DNA from: Anniella stebbinsi
Taxonomy: Eukaryota; Chordata; Lepidosauria; Squamata; Anniellidae
Direction of reading: 5' to 3'
Assembly: GCA_029215795.1 (NCBI GenBank)
Contig: JARDYH010000002.1
Span: 15,493,001 to 15,557,000, forward strand
DNA length: 64,000 nt
Positions 46,060 to 56,401 of this stretch are shown here, piece after piece (within the stretch, counting starts at the first letter, position 1; each line of letters opens with the position of its first letter). Position numbers and translations under genes: made by a program. The notes beneath the pieces were generated by a model that searched no databases, was not told where the DNA came from, and saw only the letters and a program-made list of their open reading frames with translations.

Positions 46060-47759
46060 TCTCAGGTGAGTGAATACAGAACTACAGCCTAAGTTTCACC
46101 AGACTAAGTGGGACTTATGTCCGTGGAAATATGGTTAGGGGTCCAGTGCACAACTTATAAGGGTACATGCCACACACCCCACCCTGGGAAGGACATTCCA
46201 GCATGGGGGTGTCACTATAGAGAAGGCCAGAGTCTCAGTCAACATAAGCTGAACCTTCATCATCGGGAGTATCTGAAAAGAACCTCCATGGATGACTTCA
46301 TAGAACAGGCAGATGGATATGTGAGTTCCCTTGAGAAATAGCAGGAGTAATGAATTGTTCAGGGGTGGGGGAACCACTTGAGACTGTTTGAAGTAGGAGA
46401 TGTTTCTATATGAAAGAATCTTAAAGTGTAATCCTATTGGGATGGCTATAAGCCCACAAACCTTGAGGCTTACGGCCATCTAATGCAAAGCGGGAGGAGC
46501 GGAGGAAGCGATCTTCACCTCCGTGCTCCTCCCACTCTGTAGTTTGGCTAGACAGGCTTTCCGCCCATCTAGCTGGGGCTATGAAGAGCGGGAGGGAAAG
46601 AAGCTGGGGAGGTGTGGCTATACAATATAAGCCCATCCACTGACATGTCCCCTTTCCCTCCTCTCCGAGGTTGCCTTTGTGACCTCAGAGAGGCATCTGG
46701 TGCTGTTCTCTCCGCACCGGCTGCAAGGGGGAGGGGGTGGGGAGCTCAGATTCCTGGCACCAAAGTCAGAGTGGTGTCTCTGACTTCAAATCCTGGAATC
46801 CAAACTTTCCTTCACCCCACCCCACCCCGACTCTGTCTAGGGGGCATAGGATTGCTGTCTTAGCTTAATGTTTTACTGTTATTTGTTCTGTGCTGTCTTT
46901 TAATGATGTCTTCTTCAAATCTGATGTTAGCCACCTTGTAGATTGGGAGAGCAAGGGATCTAATCCAGAACCCCAGAACTCCCCAGAGGGCCATACCCAC
47001 TTCCCCTGGCCCCATCCTCATTCTCCCAACCCCCAATCATTTGGGGCGGGGGTTGTGCAGCTTCCCTCCATTTTAAAAGGTTGGAAGGTCTCTTCTAAGG
47101 ATTAGTTGATAGCAGTTAAGAGCTTTAAGTGAAAATAAGATGGTATGTTTTGGGGGGGGGGTCATCACCCCTTTTGCTTTTGGCCCTGCCCACCACTGGA
47201 ATACGGCTTCCAACAGTTTCCCCAAAATTAAATTTGGCTCTCAGACTAAAAGATGTTCTACATCCCTGCTGTAGATCATTTGATGGAAAGGCAGGCTATA
47301 AGCATTTAAAAAGAAATCTAAAAAATGATTACAGAAACGGGTGTACGGATGGAAATCCAGGCGGGGAATCAAGCAACAGATGCAGCCAAATATGCTATCA
47401 CCCCACCTCCCTTTGGGCACCAAACTCTCCACCCATGTTGCTCAGTGAGTGCAGTACTGTGGAGGCTTCTGCCAAAATTGGGCAGGATGACATCAGCAGG
47501 CTTAGCCCTTCTCCCTTTGGGTGGGAACCACACCTGTATTTGCATGCATCACAGGGGAAGGCAGAAGGCAGCTTCTTCCAGGCACATCCATCCTGCAACT
47601 GCCATTTTGTCACTATGAGTTACAAAAGGGCAAAGGAATCCACATAACAGAATGTGGCTCCCAGGCAGTGCGTGCCTTTAATCCCAGGGGCGTTGGAACC
47701 TCAAGCACCAAATCTGGCCGTCTGGAGTTCCCCATACAGCCACACAACCTTTCCTATTT

Positions 47760-48081
47760 TAGGGTGACCACATGAAAAGGAGGGCAGGGCTCCTGTATCT
47801 TTAAGAGTTGTATAGAAAAGGGAATTTCAGCAGGTGTCATTTGAATGCATGCAGCACCTGGTGAAATTCCCTCTTCATCACAACAGTTAAAGCTGCAGGG
47901 GCCCTGCCTTCTTTTGTATCTGGTCACTCTAGGGCAGGATTCCTGCAGTTTTAACCGTTGTGATGAAGACGGAATTTCACCAAGTGCTGCATGCATTCAA
48001 ATGACACCTGCTGAAATTCCCTTTTCTATACAACTCTTAAAGATACAGGAGCCCTGTCCTCTTTTCCATATGGTCACCTTA
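47760..48081. mobile_element. Fold-back hAT-like element, copy h (322 bp)
   Basis: TAGGGTGACCACATG ... CATATGGTCACCTTA. Flanks do not show a convincing duplication. Confidence 0.82.
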
Positions 48082-48689
48082 TCATACGTACAAAACCTAG
48101 GGGGGAAATCCATCATGGAGCAACTTAACACAAATTTCATCCACCATCAGTTTGCTATGCTAAGATTAATTCTAGAATACATACATCAGATGGATTCACA
48201 CATGATACAAATGCCCAAATCTGCAAAAGCCAAGGAAAGCAAGATTTGCAAAACAAAAGAAACAATAATTCAGTGCAACATCAGAAACAAATAAATTTAA
48301 ATGTATCTTCCTTTTCCTGACTATAGGGAATGGGACAAAAACGATAGCAAGAAGTGGGCTTGAATCCAGAGGAATGAATTCAAGTCTCACACTTTCTGTG
48401 TGACTTCAGAAAAGTCACTCTCTTGCAGTCTCATTTCCACCTGTAAAATGGGAATATAATTCATATCAGTTTAGAACCTACTTAACTATCTGCTTACCAT
48501 TTTTAAAGCTTTTTCCCCCCAAGCTAAACTACATGTTACACGGAATTCTAAGTAACTTTCCCCCAAAGTTTTGCCTTTTTAAAAAGTTTTAATGAAAACA
48601 AGCTGCTGAAAGCTGCAATTAGGAAGAGAGGAAGGAATGTTGGTGAGGGGTGTTTAACCCTCTCACTGCCAGTCATTCTTCCTCTAAAT

Positions 48690-48828
48690 TAGCCTTCTCC
48701 AACCTGGGTCCCTCCAGATGTTTGGAACTTAAACTCCCAACAGCCCCAGCTAGCAGGGCCAATGGTCAGGGATGCTGGGAGTTGTACTTCAAACCATCCA
48801 GACAGCGCCAGGTTGGGGAACGTTATAC
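48690..48828. repeat. Palindromic ACTACAACTCCCA-type repeat
   Basis: agccttctccaacctgggtc, aacttaaactcccaacagcc, and the inverse gctgggagttgtacttcaaa and ccaggttggggaacg. Confidence 0.65.
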
Positions 48829-49650
48829 TTCTAGCAGCTACCCCCAACCATCCAACCCCCAAATACACAGGGAGAAAAGGCCCACTGTGTATTTCCCCCA
48901 GTGAGGCGAAAAGAAGGGTTTGGGGCAGGGATGTTAGAGCAGCAATTGCTGGCAAGGTTTAAGCATCCCCTTCCTCCACTCCTAACTGCAGCATCCAGTA
49001 CCTGGAGTCAGGAAAAAGTTACATGGAACTTTGTGCAACTTGTAACTTGGCCTTTAAACTCACAGGGGTTTTGCAACAACGTCAATTAAAAAAAGCAAAA
49101 ACATGACCGCACACAGCTTGCAGGCTGAAAGTGCTATACTTTAGCCCTAACAAGTAGTGATAGAAACAACAGTGTTACCAATCATCGGAGAAATGTGCTG
49201 TATGGGCAGAAATAAGAAGGGGTGTGTAGAGTGGTTACTCTGTCATTGGGGAATAGACAGGCAGGGGAGGGAAGTGAGGAAAATGCTGAAAGTATAGGGA
49301 GATTAAATCCATGGGGAGGAGCTGCTCCAGTCTGGGGCATTCCTCCTGCAGGCGATAAACATGGAGAAACAGCCTGCCTCAGGAGCAAGCAGGGAGATCA
49401 TCACATGAGTAGACAGGATTCCTTTCAAACAGACACTCTGTGTGCCAGGCTGCCTGCCTTGAGAGACCAGCAGAGGGCCGTTTCAAGTGCAACGTGCCAC
49501 CCAAAAGTGGGGAGCATGCCCTGGAATTTGAGGGATGCCCTGGGACGCTCACTGTTTTGAGGAACAGGAGTGATAATGGTGTTTGGGGCAGGACATCAGC
49601 AAGAAACCCTTCGTCTTCCACCAGTGAGAGGCATTAAGTGAGAATATCAG

Positions 49651-49770
49651 CCCTTCCCCCAACCTGGCACTCTCCGTTTTGCACTTCAACTCCCATCAGC
49701 CTCAGCCAGCATGGGCAATCCTGGGAGGCATAGTCAAAACATCTGGAAAGCACCGGTTGGGGAAGGCTGA
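49651..49770. repeat. Palindromic ACTACAACTCCCA-type repeat
   Basis: cccttcccccaacctggcac, cacttcaactcccatcagcc, and the inverse caccggttggggaaggct. Confidence 0.65.
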
Positions 49771-49909
49771 ATTATACCTCGAATGACCCCCCCCCCCGAG
49801 CCTCTTGCTTGGCGCTAGTGTCTGTTCACTGTCCCCACCCCAAGCAGCGCCAGGAGCAATGAAAAACAGCCGCAGCACCCTTCAGTTACTTTACCCTCTC
49901 CTTCTAGAG

Positions 49910-50018
49910 CAGCCTTTCCCCAACCTGGGGCCCTCCAGATGTGTTAGACCACAACTCCCATCATTCCCAGCCAGCACATCTGGAGGGTCCCAGGTTGGGG
50001 GAAAGGCCGCTCTGGAGC
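49910..50018. repeat. Palindromic ACTACAACTCCCA-type repeat, compact
   Basis: cagcctttccccaacctggg, ccctccagatgtgttagacc and the inverse cacatctggagggtcccagg / ttgggggaaaggcc. Flanks TTCTAGAG and CTCTGGAG agree at 6 of 8 positions. Confidence 0.7.
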
Positions 50019-51101
50019 ATTTCAGGCCTAGTGAGAGCAGGGAAGCAGCCAGAAGTGGGGCCCTACTACTGTGAGCCTCATTCCCCCAAAACACTCTGGA
50101 GCGGAGGAATATTTAAAGGAGAGAAGCAGCGAGGGCAAGTGATGGCTGTGCGGGTGTCACAGGGGTACACACGTCCGAAGGGAAAGTGTGGTAGGCCTCA
50201 CTCAGAATCCCTCTGTAGGGACACCCATGTGCCCACCGCAAGGCAGGGTTTCTTCATTCCCGGGGGTCACCGTTCACAAGACAGCCGTCTGGTGGCCACA
50301 AACGGACACCCCCAAGCAAGCCAAGCCCTTTCTGAGGGGCTGGCTGCCGTCAGGGAACACCCGCACTCCGAGCATGAGGTACAAAAACCAAGAGAGAGAG
50401 ACAGACGTTGACACCTCAAAGCGAGGTGTGTTTCTCCTGGGCAGAACTTTGAAAAGGCCTCGCTTTCCTCGCCCGGCGAGCAAAACTGCAGGCAGAAGTG
50501 TTGGGTTGTTGTTTTTTATCACACCTCCACAGAGCCGTGGGGAGGGTTAAACTGCTGCTCCGAGCTCCACATAGGGAAGCTGAGATACCAGCGGAATAAA
50601 TATAAAACGTGGTAAGGCCGCCACCAGAGGTCAGATAAAATGGATTCATGGCCTGGGCTGGATCTACCAGTCAGCCACTCCTGCCATGGGTGTGGAAGAA
50701 GGAAAAGGTGGCTCCTTCCATGTGGGAAAAAAAAAAGCAAGATGAAACTGCTGGGAAAGAAGTGGGGGGGGGGGAATAAAAGGTACCCAAGTTGAATGCT
50801 ACAGAGATCGCAAGCGAAGTGGGGAACAGACTGCCATCCTACACTAGTTTCTGCCCAATCATCCCCCCAACCCCTGCCACTACCGGTTAAAGAACAAACC
50901 CTTCTTTATTTCCAAAAATCAGAGGAGAAGTTGCTAGTTCCCCTGAAAGTTACAACTCTCCACCCTGCAGAAAACCTTCACGCCTGAAACCCAGACGCCT
51001 GAAATCTGGAGCTCCCTGGAAACCAGGGGGCTAAAGCTACTTGGCACATGTTCAGAGGAAGCCTGAACTTTCTACTCCCTGTCAACCTTCATGCCCGCAC
51101 A

Positions 51102-51126
51102 GTGTGTGTGTGTGTGTGTGTGTGTG
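51102..51126 (+). repeat. (GT)n microsatellite
   Basis: Twelve GT units in MBD2 intron 1, about 270 bp after exon 1 on the coding strand. Confidence 0.9.
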
Positions 51127-51339
51127 CAATCTAGGACTCCTTGGAAGCCAAGAGGGAGAGCGCCACTCTACACATGCTCAGAGGCACGACTGCTTCTCCC
51201 CTTGCAAGTTAGATCCCTAAGTATTACGAAAGGGCCTCCGGGGTGCCGCCCTGACTCAAAGTCCCGTAGCTCGGGCTTCCTATAGAGAGAGAAGGAGCAG
51301 GAGAGGGGGGATTCCCCTAATTCCCCCCCCCCCAAGCCT

Positions 51340-52360
51340 CTTCTTCAGCCGCCACCCCCGCGCCCAGTTTCCCCGTCGCCGGCGGGGCTCACCTGAAATA
51401 GTAGACATCGCTCTTGCCCGCGCTGAGCCCCGATTTGCGAATGACCTCCTCCTTCTTCCACCCGGGGGGCAACGCCGGGCAATCCATCCTCTTGCCTCGC
51501 TTTTCCATACGCCGGGCTTCGGCGCAGCCCCTGGCACGGAGCCGGAGAGTACCCGAGCCGAGGCCTGCTGGCCGGTTCCCCGGCACTTTCGCCGGGGGCG
51601 GAGAGGCGAGATGGTCCGAGCGCACGGCTGGGCTGGGCGAAAGGAGGCGCGGCGGCGAGACCCGCTAGCGGGAGCACGTCGGGGCGGCTGTCCAGCAGCA
51701 GTCAGCAGCCAGCAGCAGCCGCCGCCGCCGCCGCCTCTCCTTCTTCGCCGCCGCTGTCGAACACTCTCGCCCGGCGCTGGGAGGAAGAGTTGGCTCTGCG
51801 CGCGCAGCGCTTCCCTTTCGCCCGGCGGCGACAGCGACAGCGGAGGAGGAGGAGGAGGCGGCGGCGGCGGCGGTAGCGACAGCGGCGGCCGGAGCAGCTT
51901 CTCCTGCTGTTGCTGCTTCCGTAACTGAGCCTCGGAATCCGTGTCATCGGCGCTCGGAACCTCGGGGTCATAGAGCCCGCGCGGCGCAGCCAAGGGAGGA
52001 GGAGGAGGAGGAGGAGGGGTGGGAGGATGACGGCACGCAGGCAGGCGAGCGAGCGAGCGCGCAGCCCAGCGCCCGCCCCAGCCAGCCAGCCAGCCAGGCT
52101 TCCCCGGCTTCGCCCTTAGGACCGCCTCCTCCTGCAGGCCCTCCCCGCTTCAAACTGGAGCTGCGACGGGCGGGGCGGGCGCTGCCCGGGCCGTGGCCGC
52201 TTCAAACCTTACGTGGTTGCCGAGGCGGGGAAGGAGGGAGGGGAAAGCCCCAGCGGGAAAGTGCGGGACGGACGGCGAGGCTTGGCAACACCGCCGCTGG
52301 CCGACGCGCCTTTACGCCCTGCTCGGCCCCTCGCGGCTGCTCAGCGGAAGGTTGAAGGCG
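51340..52360. promoter_or_regulatory. CpG island spanning MBD2 exon 1 and promoter
   Basis: About 1 kb of very GC- and CpG-rich DNA unlike the AT-leaning flanks. It contains GC-box-like GGGCGGGG matches around 52170-52180, long CGG/CCG trinucleotide runs (51715-51740 and 51845-51880) and GAG repeats near 51998-52017. It covers MBD2 exon 1 and the sequence upstream of it on the minus strand, so it is the likely MBD2 promoter and 5' UTR. The transcription start cannot be read from sequence. No TATA box is evident, as expected for a housekeeping CpG-island promoter. Confidence 0.85.
51393..51508 (-). CDS. MBD2: MBD2 exon 1, coding part (start of the methyl-CpG-binding domain)
   Basis: MBD2 binds symmetrically methylated CpG and brings the NuRD deacetylase/remodelling complex to DNA in the nucleus. 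This exon encodes MEKRGKRMDCPALPPGW and then the first half of the MBD, ending at DVYYF plus two bases of a split serine codon. The arginine of VIRKSG and the tyrosine of DVYYF belong to the mCpG-reading surface of this family. The donor is CAG|gtgagc. There are two in-frame ATGs. The one at 51508 has a poor context. The one at 51487 (MDCPALPP) has A at -3 and G at +4 and equals the start of the short MBD2b form described in mammals. An in-frame TAG at 51667-51665 with no ATG after it means the long Gly/Arg-rich N-terminus of mammalian MBD2a is not encoded in frame here. Identification is very secure. The start codon is not. Confidence 0.95.
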
Positions 52361-52458
52361 CCCAGGATGGTAGTCCGGGAATAATCCCCACCCATCCTCT
52401 CCGAGGCTGTTTCCAGCAATGCTGAGGCTCCAGGCTTGGAAGACGGGAAGCGTCGGTG

Positions 52459-52800
52459 TCTCTGAGCATGCACAGAGTGGCGTCCGCCTTGGCCGCCCCA
52501 CACCGTTAGGAGTGAGGGCTCACAAGGGTAGAGAGAGTTGTAACTTTCAGGCAGTGCCTCTGAACATATGCAGCGTGAGCTACCGATCCCACACAACTGG
52601 ACAAGGGCTTGCTGGGCACAAAGTTTCGAAATGTCAGCAGTGCCTCTGACCATGTGCAGAGCGGATTGCCCCACTGGCCGCTGAGGAATTCTGGATTCAA
52701 TACATCTGGGTTTAGGAGTGAGGGCTTACGTGCGTATGTGGGGGGGGGGGGGGGTGGAGGAGTTGTAGCTTAGAGGCAGTGCCTTTAAGCATGTGTAGAG
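52459..52800 (+). repeat. Degenerate repeated motif upstream of MBD2
   Basis: The word 'gcagtgcctctgarcatgtgcagagt' (split here for length as gcagtgcctctga and catgtgcagagt) occurs with changes at 52459, 52551, 52638 and 52776. Two copies are preceded by 'aggagtgagggct'. A reverse-orientation match lies at about 51158-51190. Confidence 0.55.
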
Positions 52801-54114
52801 TAGCTTCCTCTCCCTGGTTATTGTGGTGATCCAGAACACACAGGACGTTATGGGTGAGGTCGTGTATCTCGAAGAGCTGTAACTTTAGGGAAAACGAGCA
52901 ATCCGCCCCGGACACCTAATTTTAGAAATGAAGAACTGCCTGCCTGGGCGGAGCATGCCCGGCTTCAGGCTGGAGTAGCTATGCATAACCAACCCGCGAT
53001 GAGACTTGTCAGAGCTACTTGCAATGTTACGTATTTCCTATGCAGAAGAGCTGGCGGCGGGGGGGGGGGGGGCTTCGTTTGGGGCCAACCACGTGTACAT
53101 CCGTACAAAGGAGTCCTGGGCATTAAAACAGCTCATACTTCCGTCGGGTGTGTCAGGCGAATGAAAAAATAGAAACCAAAAGAAGTCCCTACATGCCCTA
53201 GAAGAGAGTGTTACACATACTCCTGATATGCTCTTTCAACCTCATGGGCCAACAGTTAGACCTTAACGTCAACACAGGGAGAAGGGTTCAAAAGCGGTAA
53301 TGTGTCGAAGGAGGGACTAGACATAATGAACATGGGGCAAAACCAGGGAATTCCTTAGATCAACATATATGATGTGGTGTTGTCATTTTCTAGTTTAAAA
53401 GGTTTCATTTTGAACCTATCTTGTTTCTCTTTTCCTAGAATGAACATAATAAAAAAAATCCAAAATCCCATTAGTGTAATATCTTTACGTGAACCAAAAG
53501 ATCACAAAAAGTGTGCAACCTTTCAAGGTCCTCAGATCTCTTCCTCAGGTAAGAGGATCCAAAAGTAGGTTTGGGGACGGTGCAGGAGAGAGAGAGAAAC
53601 TGGATTGATGGCGAAATCACAGTGTGTGTTTTGTAACACCTTACAAGATGAAGAGATCTACAGATCTCAAAAGCTTGCACATTTTGGGTGATCTTCTGGT
53701 GTTCTAATAAAGGGATTACACTAGTATGGGATTTTTCTTACAGGAATGTGGCAACTTTGTTTGTGGAGAGGATTCACAAGAAGCGACTAGAAATGAACCC
53801 ATTCAAGAAATTCAGTAGTAAGAATCGTACAATATTACAATAGGGAAAACAAAAAGGATGTACATGCAGCTATCTATAATGAAAACCTAAAGTGAATGAA
53901 ATGCTCACAATTTTAAAACCTTTAATTTTTTTCCCCGTTTATTATTATTATGGTGCCCTAAAGTAAAAGTCCATATTCGCCAAGAACAAAGGGTCTCAGC
54001 AAGGGATGTGTCTGGATTTTGTGGAATCTGTCCCACATGGATTGTGTAGTGTTGTCCATTCCAGCGTCCATTCACAGAGGGATTCGAATTCCTCCTTCCT
54101 CGTTATGCAGAAAA

Positions 54115-54350
54115 ATATGCAAATAATTCCTTAAGAAAGTTCAAAACAATTTACATAGTTTAGATTAGTACATTATGGCCCTGTTCAGAAGACACCTTAA
54201 ACCATGGATTTAACCACAATGAATGAGACTTTTTGCCTTATTCACCATGGTTAAAGCCATGGTTTAAGGTGTCATCTGAACAGGGCCGTAATGTACTAAT
54301 CAAAACTATGTAAATTGTTTTGAACTTTCTTATGGAATTATTTGCATATA
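54115..54350. repeat. Large hairpin (arms about 110 bp)
   Basis: The left arm, 54115-54227 (atgcaaataattcc ... gccctgttcagaagacacct), is the near-exact inverse of the right arm, 54240-54350 (aggtgtcatctgaacagggc ... ggaattatttgcatata). The loop is only about a dozen bases. I count roughly one mismatch per ten or more positions. Confidence 0.85.
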
Positions 54351-54877
54351 TTTGCATATATTTTCCAGCACAGCATGTATCTCTGCAGGAACTTGCATAT
54401 TTTCCTGCGAATGAATTTGTGTACATTTCAGGAAAGTAAAAAAAAAAAAATCTGAATGTCCGCGGATTTAGAAATCCAAACTCATTTTAGTCTGTCTCAA
54501 ATTCCTCCAGCATCCCTCGTCTCAGCCTTCACACAGGTCCTGAAAATTCAAACATTTCCCTTTCTCCGGTAATTTTGATTCCTGAGGGGGGGGGGACACT
54601 TGACAAAAGTGTGATGAGGAAAAGGGGGGTAAGCAGGTTGTAGGCTCTGAAAAGTGTGTGAGTGCTTCCAGACAAAAGATTTTCTGGTGCCTCCCCCTTT
54701 CGTGGACTTTTTCAGGGGATCCAAGCAATGTTACCTTCTAATTGTGACCCTCTCCTGTTTTCTTACATCTTCTTTCTCTCTGATGCAGACAAAAAAACAT
54801 TAAAGAGATGAAAGATGGAGCAGCTACATCTACAATACATGTAGCAGAAAGCATGTGATCCTAGGGTGACCATATTA

Positions 54878-54945
54878 TAATTTAATTATTATTATTATTG
54901 TTCCCCGCCTCGATCCAGACGGAGAGGCGGGTAAGAAATAAATTG

Positions 54946-54988
<43 letters not shown>

Positions 54989-55098
54989 ATTTATATACCA
55001 CCCCATAGCCGAAGCTCTCTGGGCAGTTTCCAAAAATTTAAAGATTGAACATTAAAAGTCAATATACAAAATTTAAAACCATAAAACATAACAACAGC
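54878..55098. mobile_element. Two LINE 3' tails joined tail to tail
   Basis: 54878-54950 carries the plus-strand hairpin tail (CCCGCCTC ... GAGGCGGG, taagaaataaa) of the 17-kb LINE family. After a long TTA run (about 54950-54988) comes a minus-strand tail of another L2-like family (atataccaccccatagccg, agctctctgggcagtttcc). The pair interrupts a fold-back element. Confidence 0.7.
54950..54988 (+). repeat. (TTA)n microsatellite between two LINE tails
   Basis: About twelve TTA units shared by the converging tails. Confidence 0.9.
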
Positions 55099-55727
55099 TT
55101 ATGAAAAGGAGGACAGGGCTCCTGTATCTTTAACAGTTAAGTTGAAAACAGAATTTCAGCAGGTGCCATTTGTATGCATGCAGCACCTGGTGAAATTCCC
55201 TTTTCATCACAACAGTTAAAGCTGCAGGAGCTATAGAGTGACCACTTACAAAGAGGGCTGCAGCTTTAACTGTTGTGATGAAGAGGGAATTTCACCAGGT
55301 GCTGCATGCATACAAATGACACCTGCTGAAATTCCCTTTTCTGTGTAACTGTTAAAGATACAGGAGCCCTGTCCTCCTTTCCATGTGGCCATCCTATGCA
55401 ATCCTAAGTATGTTCAATCTTAGTTCCCATTGACTTGGTTTTTTTGGAGGGCAGGGGATCCGACTGACTTCTGAAGTGCAATATTACCTCTTATCCAGGG
55501 GTGTTGAACCTCTTTCAGCTGAATTCAATTTCAGACCTGCTCTCCGCATTCCAGTAGTGGGCAGGGCTGGAGGCAAAAGTGGGCAGAGCCAAAGGAGGCA
55601 CTGATAATAGCTTAAAAGTGTAATCCTATGCATGGTTAGATGGGGGGGGGGGGGAGGAGTCTCACTTTGGTGCCAGGAACCGGCTTGGGGGGGGAGCAAA
55701 TCTTGCTTCGGTGCCAATACGACTTGG

Positions 55728-56081
55728 ACCCCCTCCACAAGGATGCGCTTTTGCGCCCGGTTCGGCGATTATGCGCATTATCGCTGACGCGCATTTACTC
55801 CTAATCCCTCTGCACGGGAGGCGGCGAGAGGTGGCGAAGCGCATTAATATATGTCAAAAAAGCGCTTTACAAGAAGTTAATGCGCATAATCGCTTGTTCA
55901 CACTGCGAAAATGCGCTTTAACGGCCGGAGCAAAATAAAAGTCGTGATTTAACGCGCATTCGAAAATGCGCATTATCGGGGAGATAACGCGCCTGTACGC
56001 CCGTTTTGCGCTCCGCTGGTGTGGAGGTAAAAATTTTAATGAGCCTTCAAAGAGCTTTAAACGTCTCATGTGGAGGCACCC
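55728..56081 (-). mobile_element. GCGC-rich MITE, copy 3 (354 bp)
   Basis: ACCCCCTCCACAAGG ... CATGTGGAGGCACCC, flanked by TTGG (55724-55727 and 56082-56085). Opposite orientation to copy 4, which lies only 320 bp away, so the two form a widely spaced inverted pair. Confidence 0.85.
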
Positions 56082-56401
56082 TTGGACACCCCCAAAGCGC
56101 CCCAAGTTGAATCAAGGCTGTTTCAGAGGCACTGAAACGGCCTCAGAGGCAAGTTCAAGGGGGGGGGGGGGGGAGGCTGTGCACAGCCCTGCTAAAATAG
56201 TATACATCCTATCAGAACAGATCAAAACAGTTAAAACAAAACGAACAGAACAATGAAACAATGTAATAATCAGCCTAGCAGATCGACACAGAAAGTTTGC
56301 ATGGCATGTTTAAAAGGTAATCAAGGTGTGCCCACCTTGGAAGTTCCAGAAATATGGAGTCACTATTGAAAAGGTCCTGCCTCTAGTGCCTACTAATCTA
56401 G

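Larger units (their letters stand above)
26297..51392 (-). other. MBD2 intron 1 (about 25.1 kb)
   Basis: Bounded by gtgagc and ttgtag. It has no coding sequence I can support. Its content is interspersed repeats: fold-back hAT-like copies at 26.9, 34.6, 37.6, 45.9 and 47.8 kb; GATCGG elements at 28.1 and 38.5 kb; a GCGC-rich copy at 45.0 kb; CR1 sequence at 41.6 and 43.8-45.4 kb; LINE tails and several SINEs. Stretches with no repeat I could name include about 31.3-31.8, 35.0-36.1, 39.4-40.1, 42.0-42.9 and 50.1-51.0 kb. A snoRNA (SNORA37) is hosted in a human MBD2 intron; I could not identify it here by eye. Confidence 0.8.
54862..55396. mobile_element. Fold-back hAT-like element, copy i, interrupted by LINE tails
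   Basis: The left tip TAGGGTGACCATAT (54862-54875) is separated from the rest (TATGAAAAGGAGGACAGG at 55099 onward) by LINE tails. Flanks TGTGATCC and TGCAATCC agree at 6 of 8 positions. Confidence 0.82.

Noticed and set aside
51702..51971. An Arg- and Ala-rich ATG-initiated frame on the minus strand upstream of the MBD.
   Set aside because: Ends at a stop before the MBD, and its composition is the product of CGG/GCC repeats. It could be an upstream ORF but cannot be supported as a protein.
51280..51993. A 714-nt open stretch on the minus strand in another frame of MBD2 exon 1.
   Set aside because: It reads the MBD out of frame, has no ATG start, is Pro/Arg/Gly low-complexity and has no resemblance to a known protein. 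It is kept only as a hint that an indel may affect the MBD2 N-terminus.
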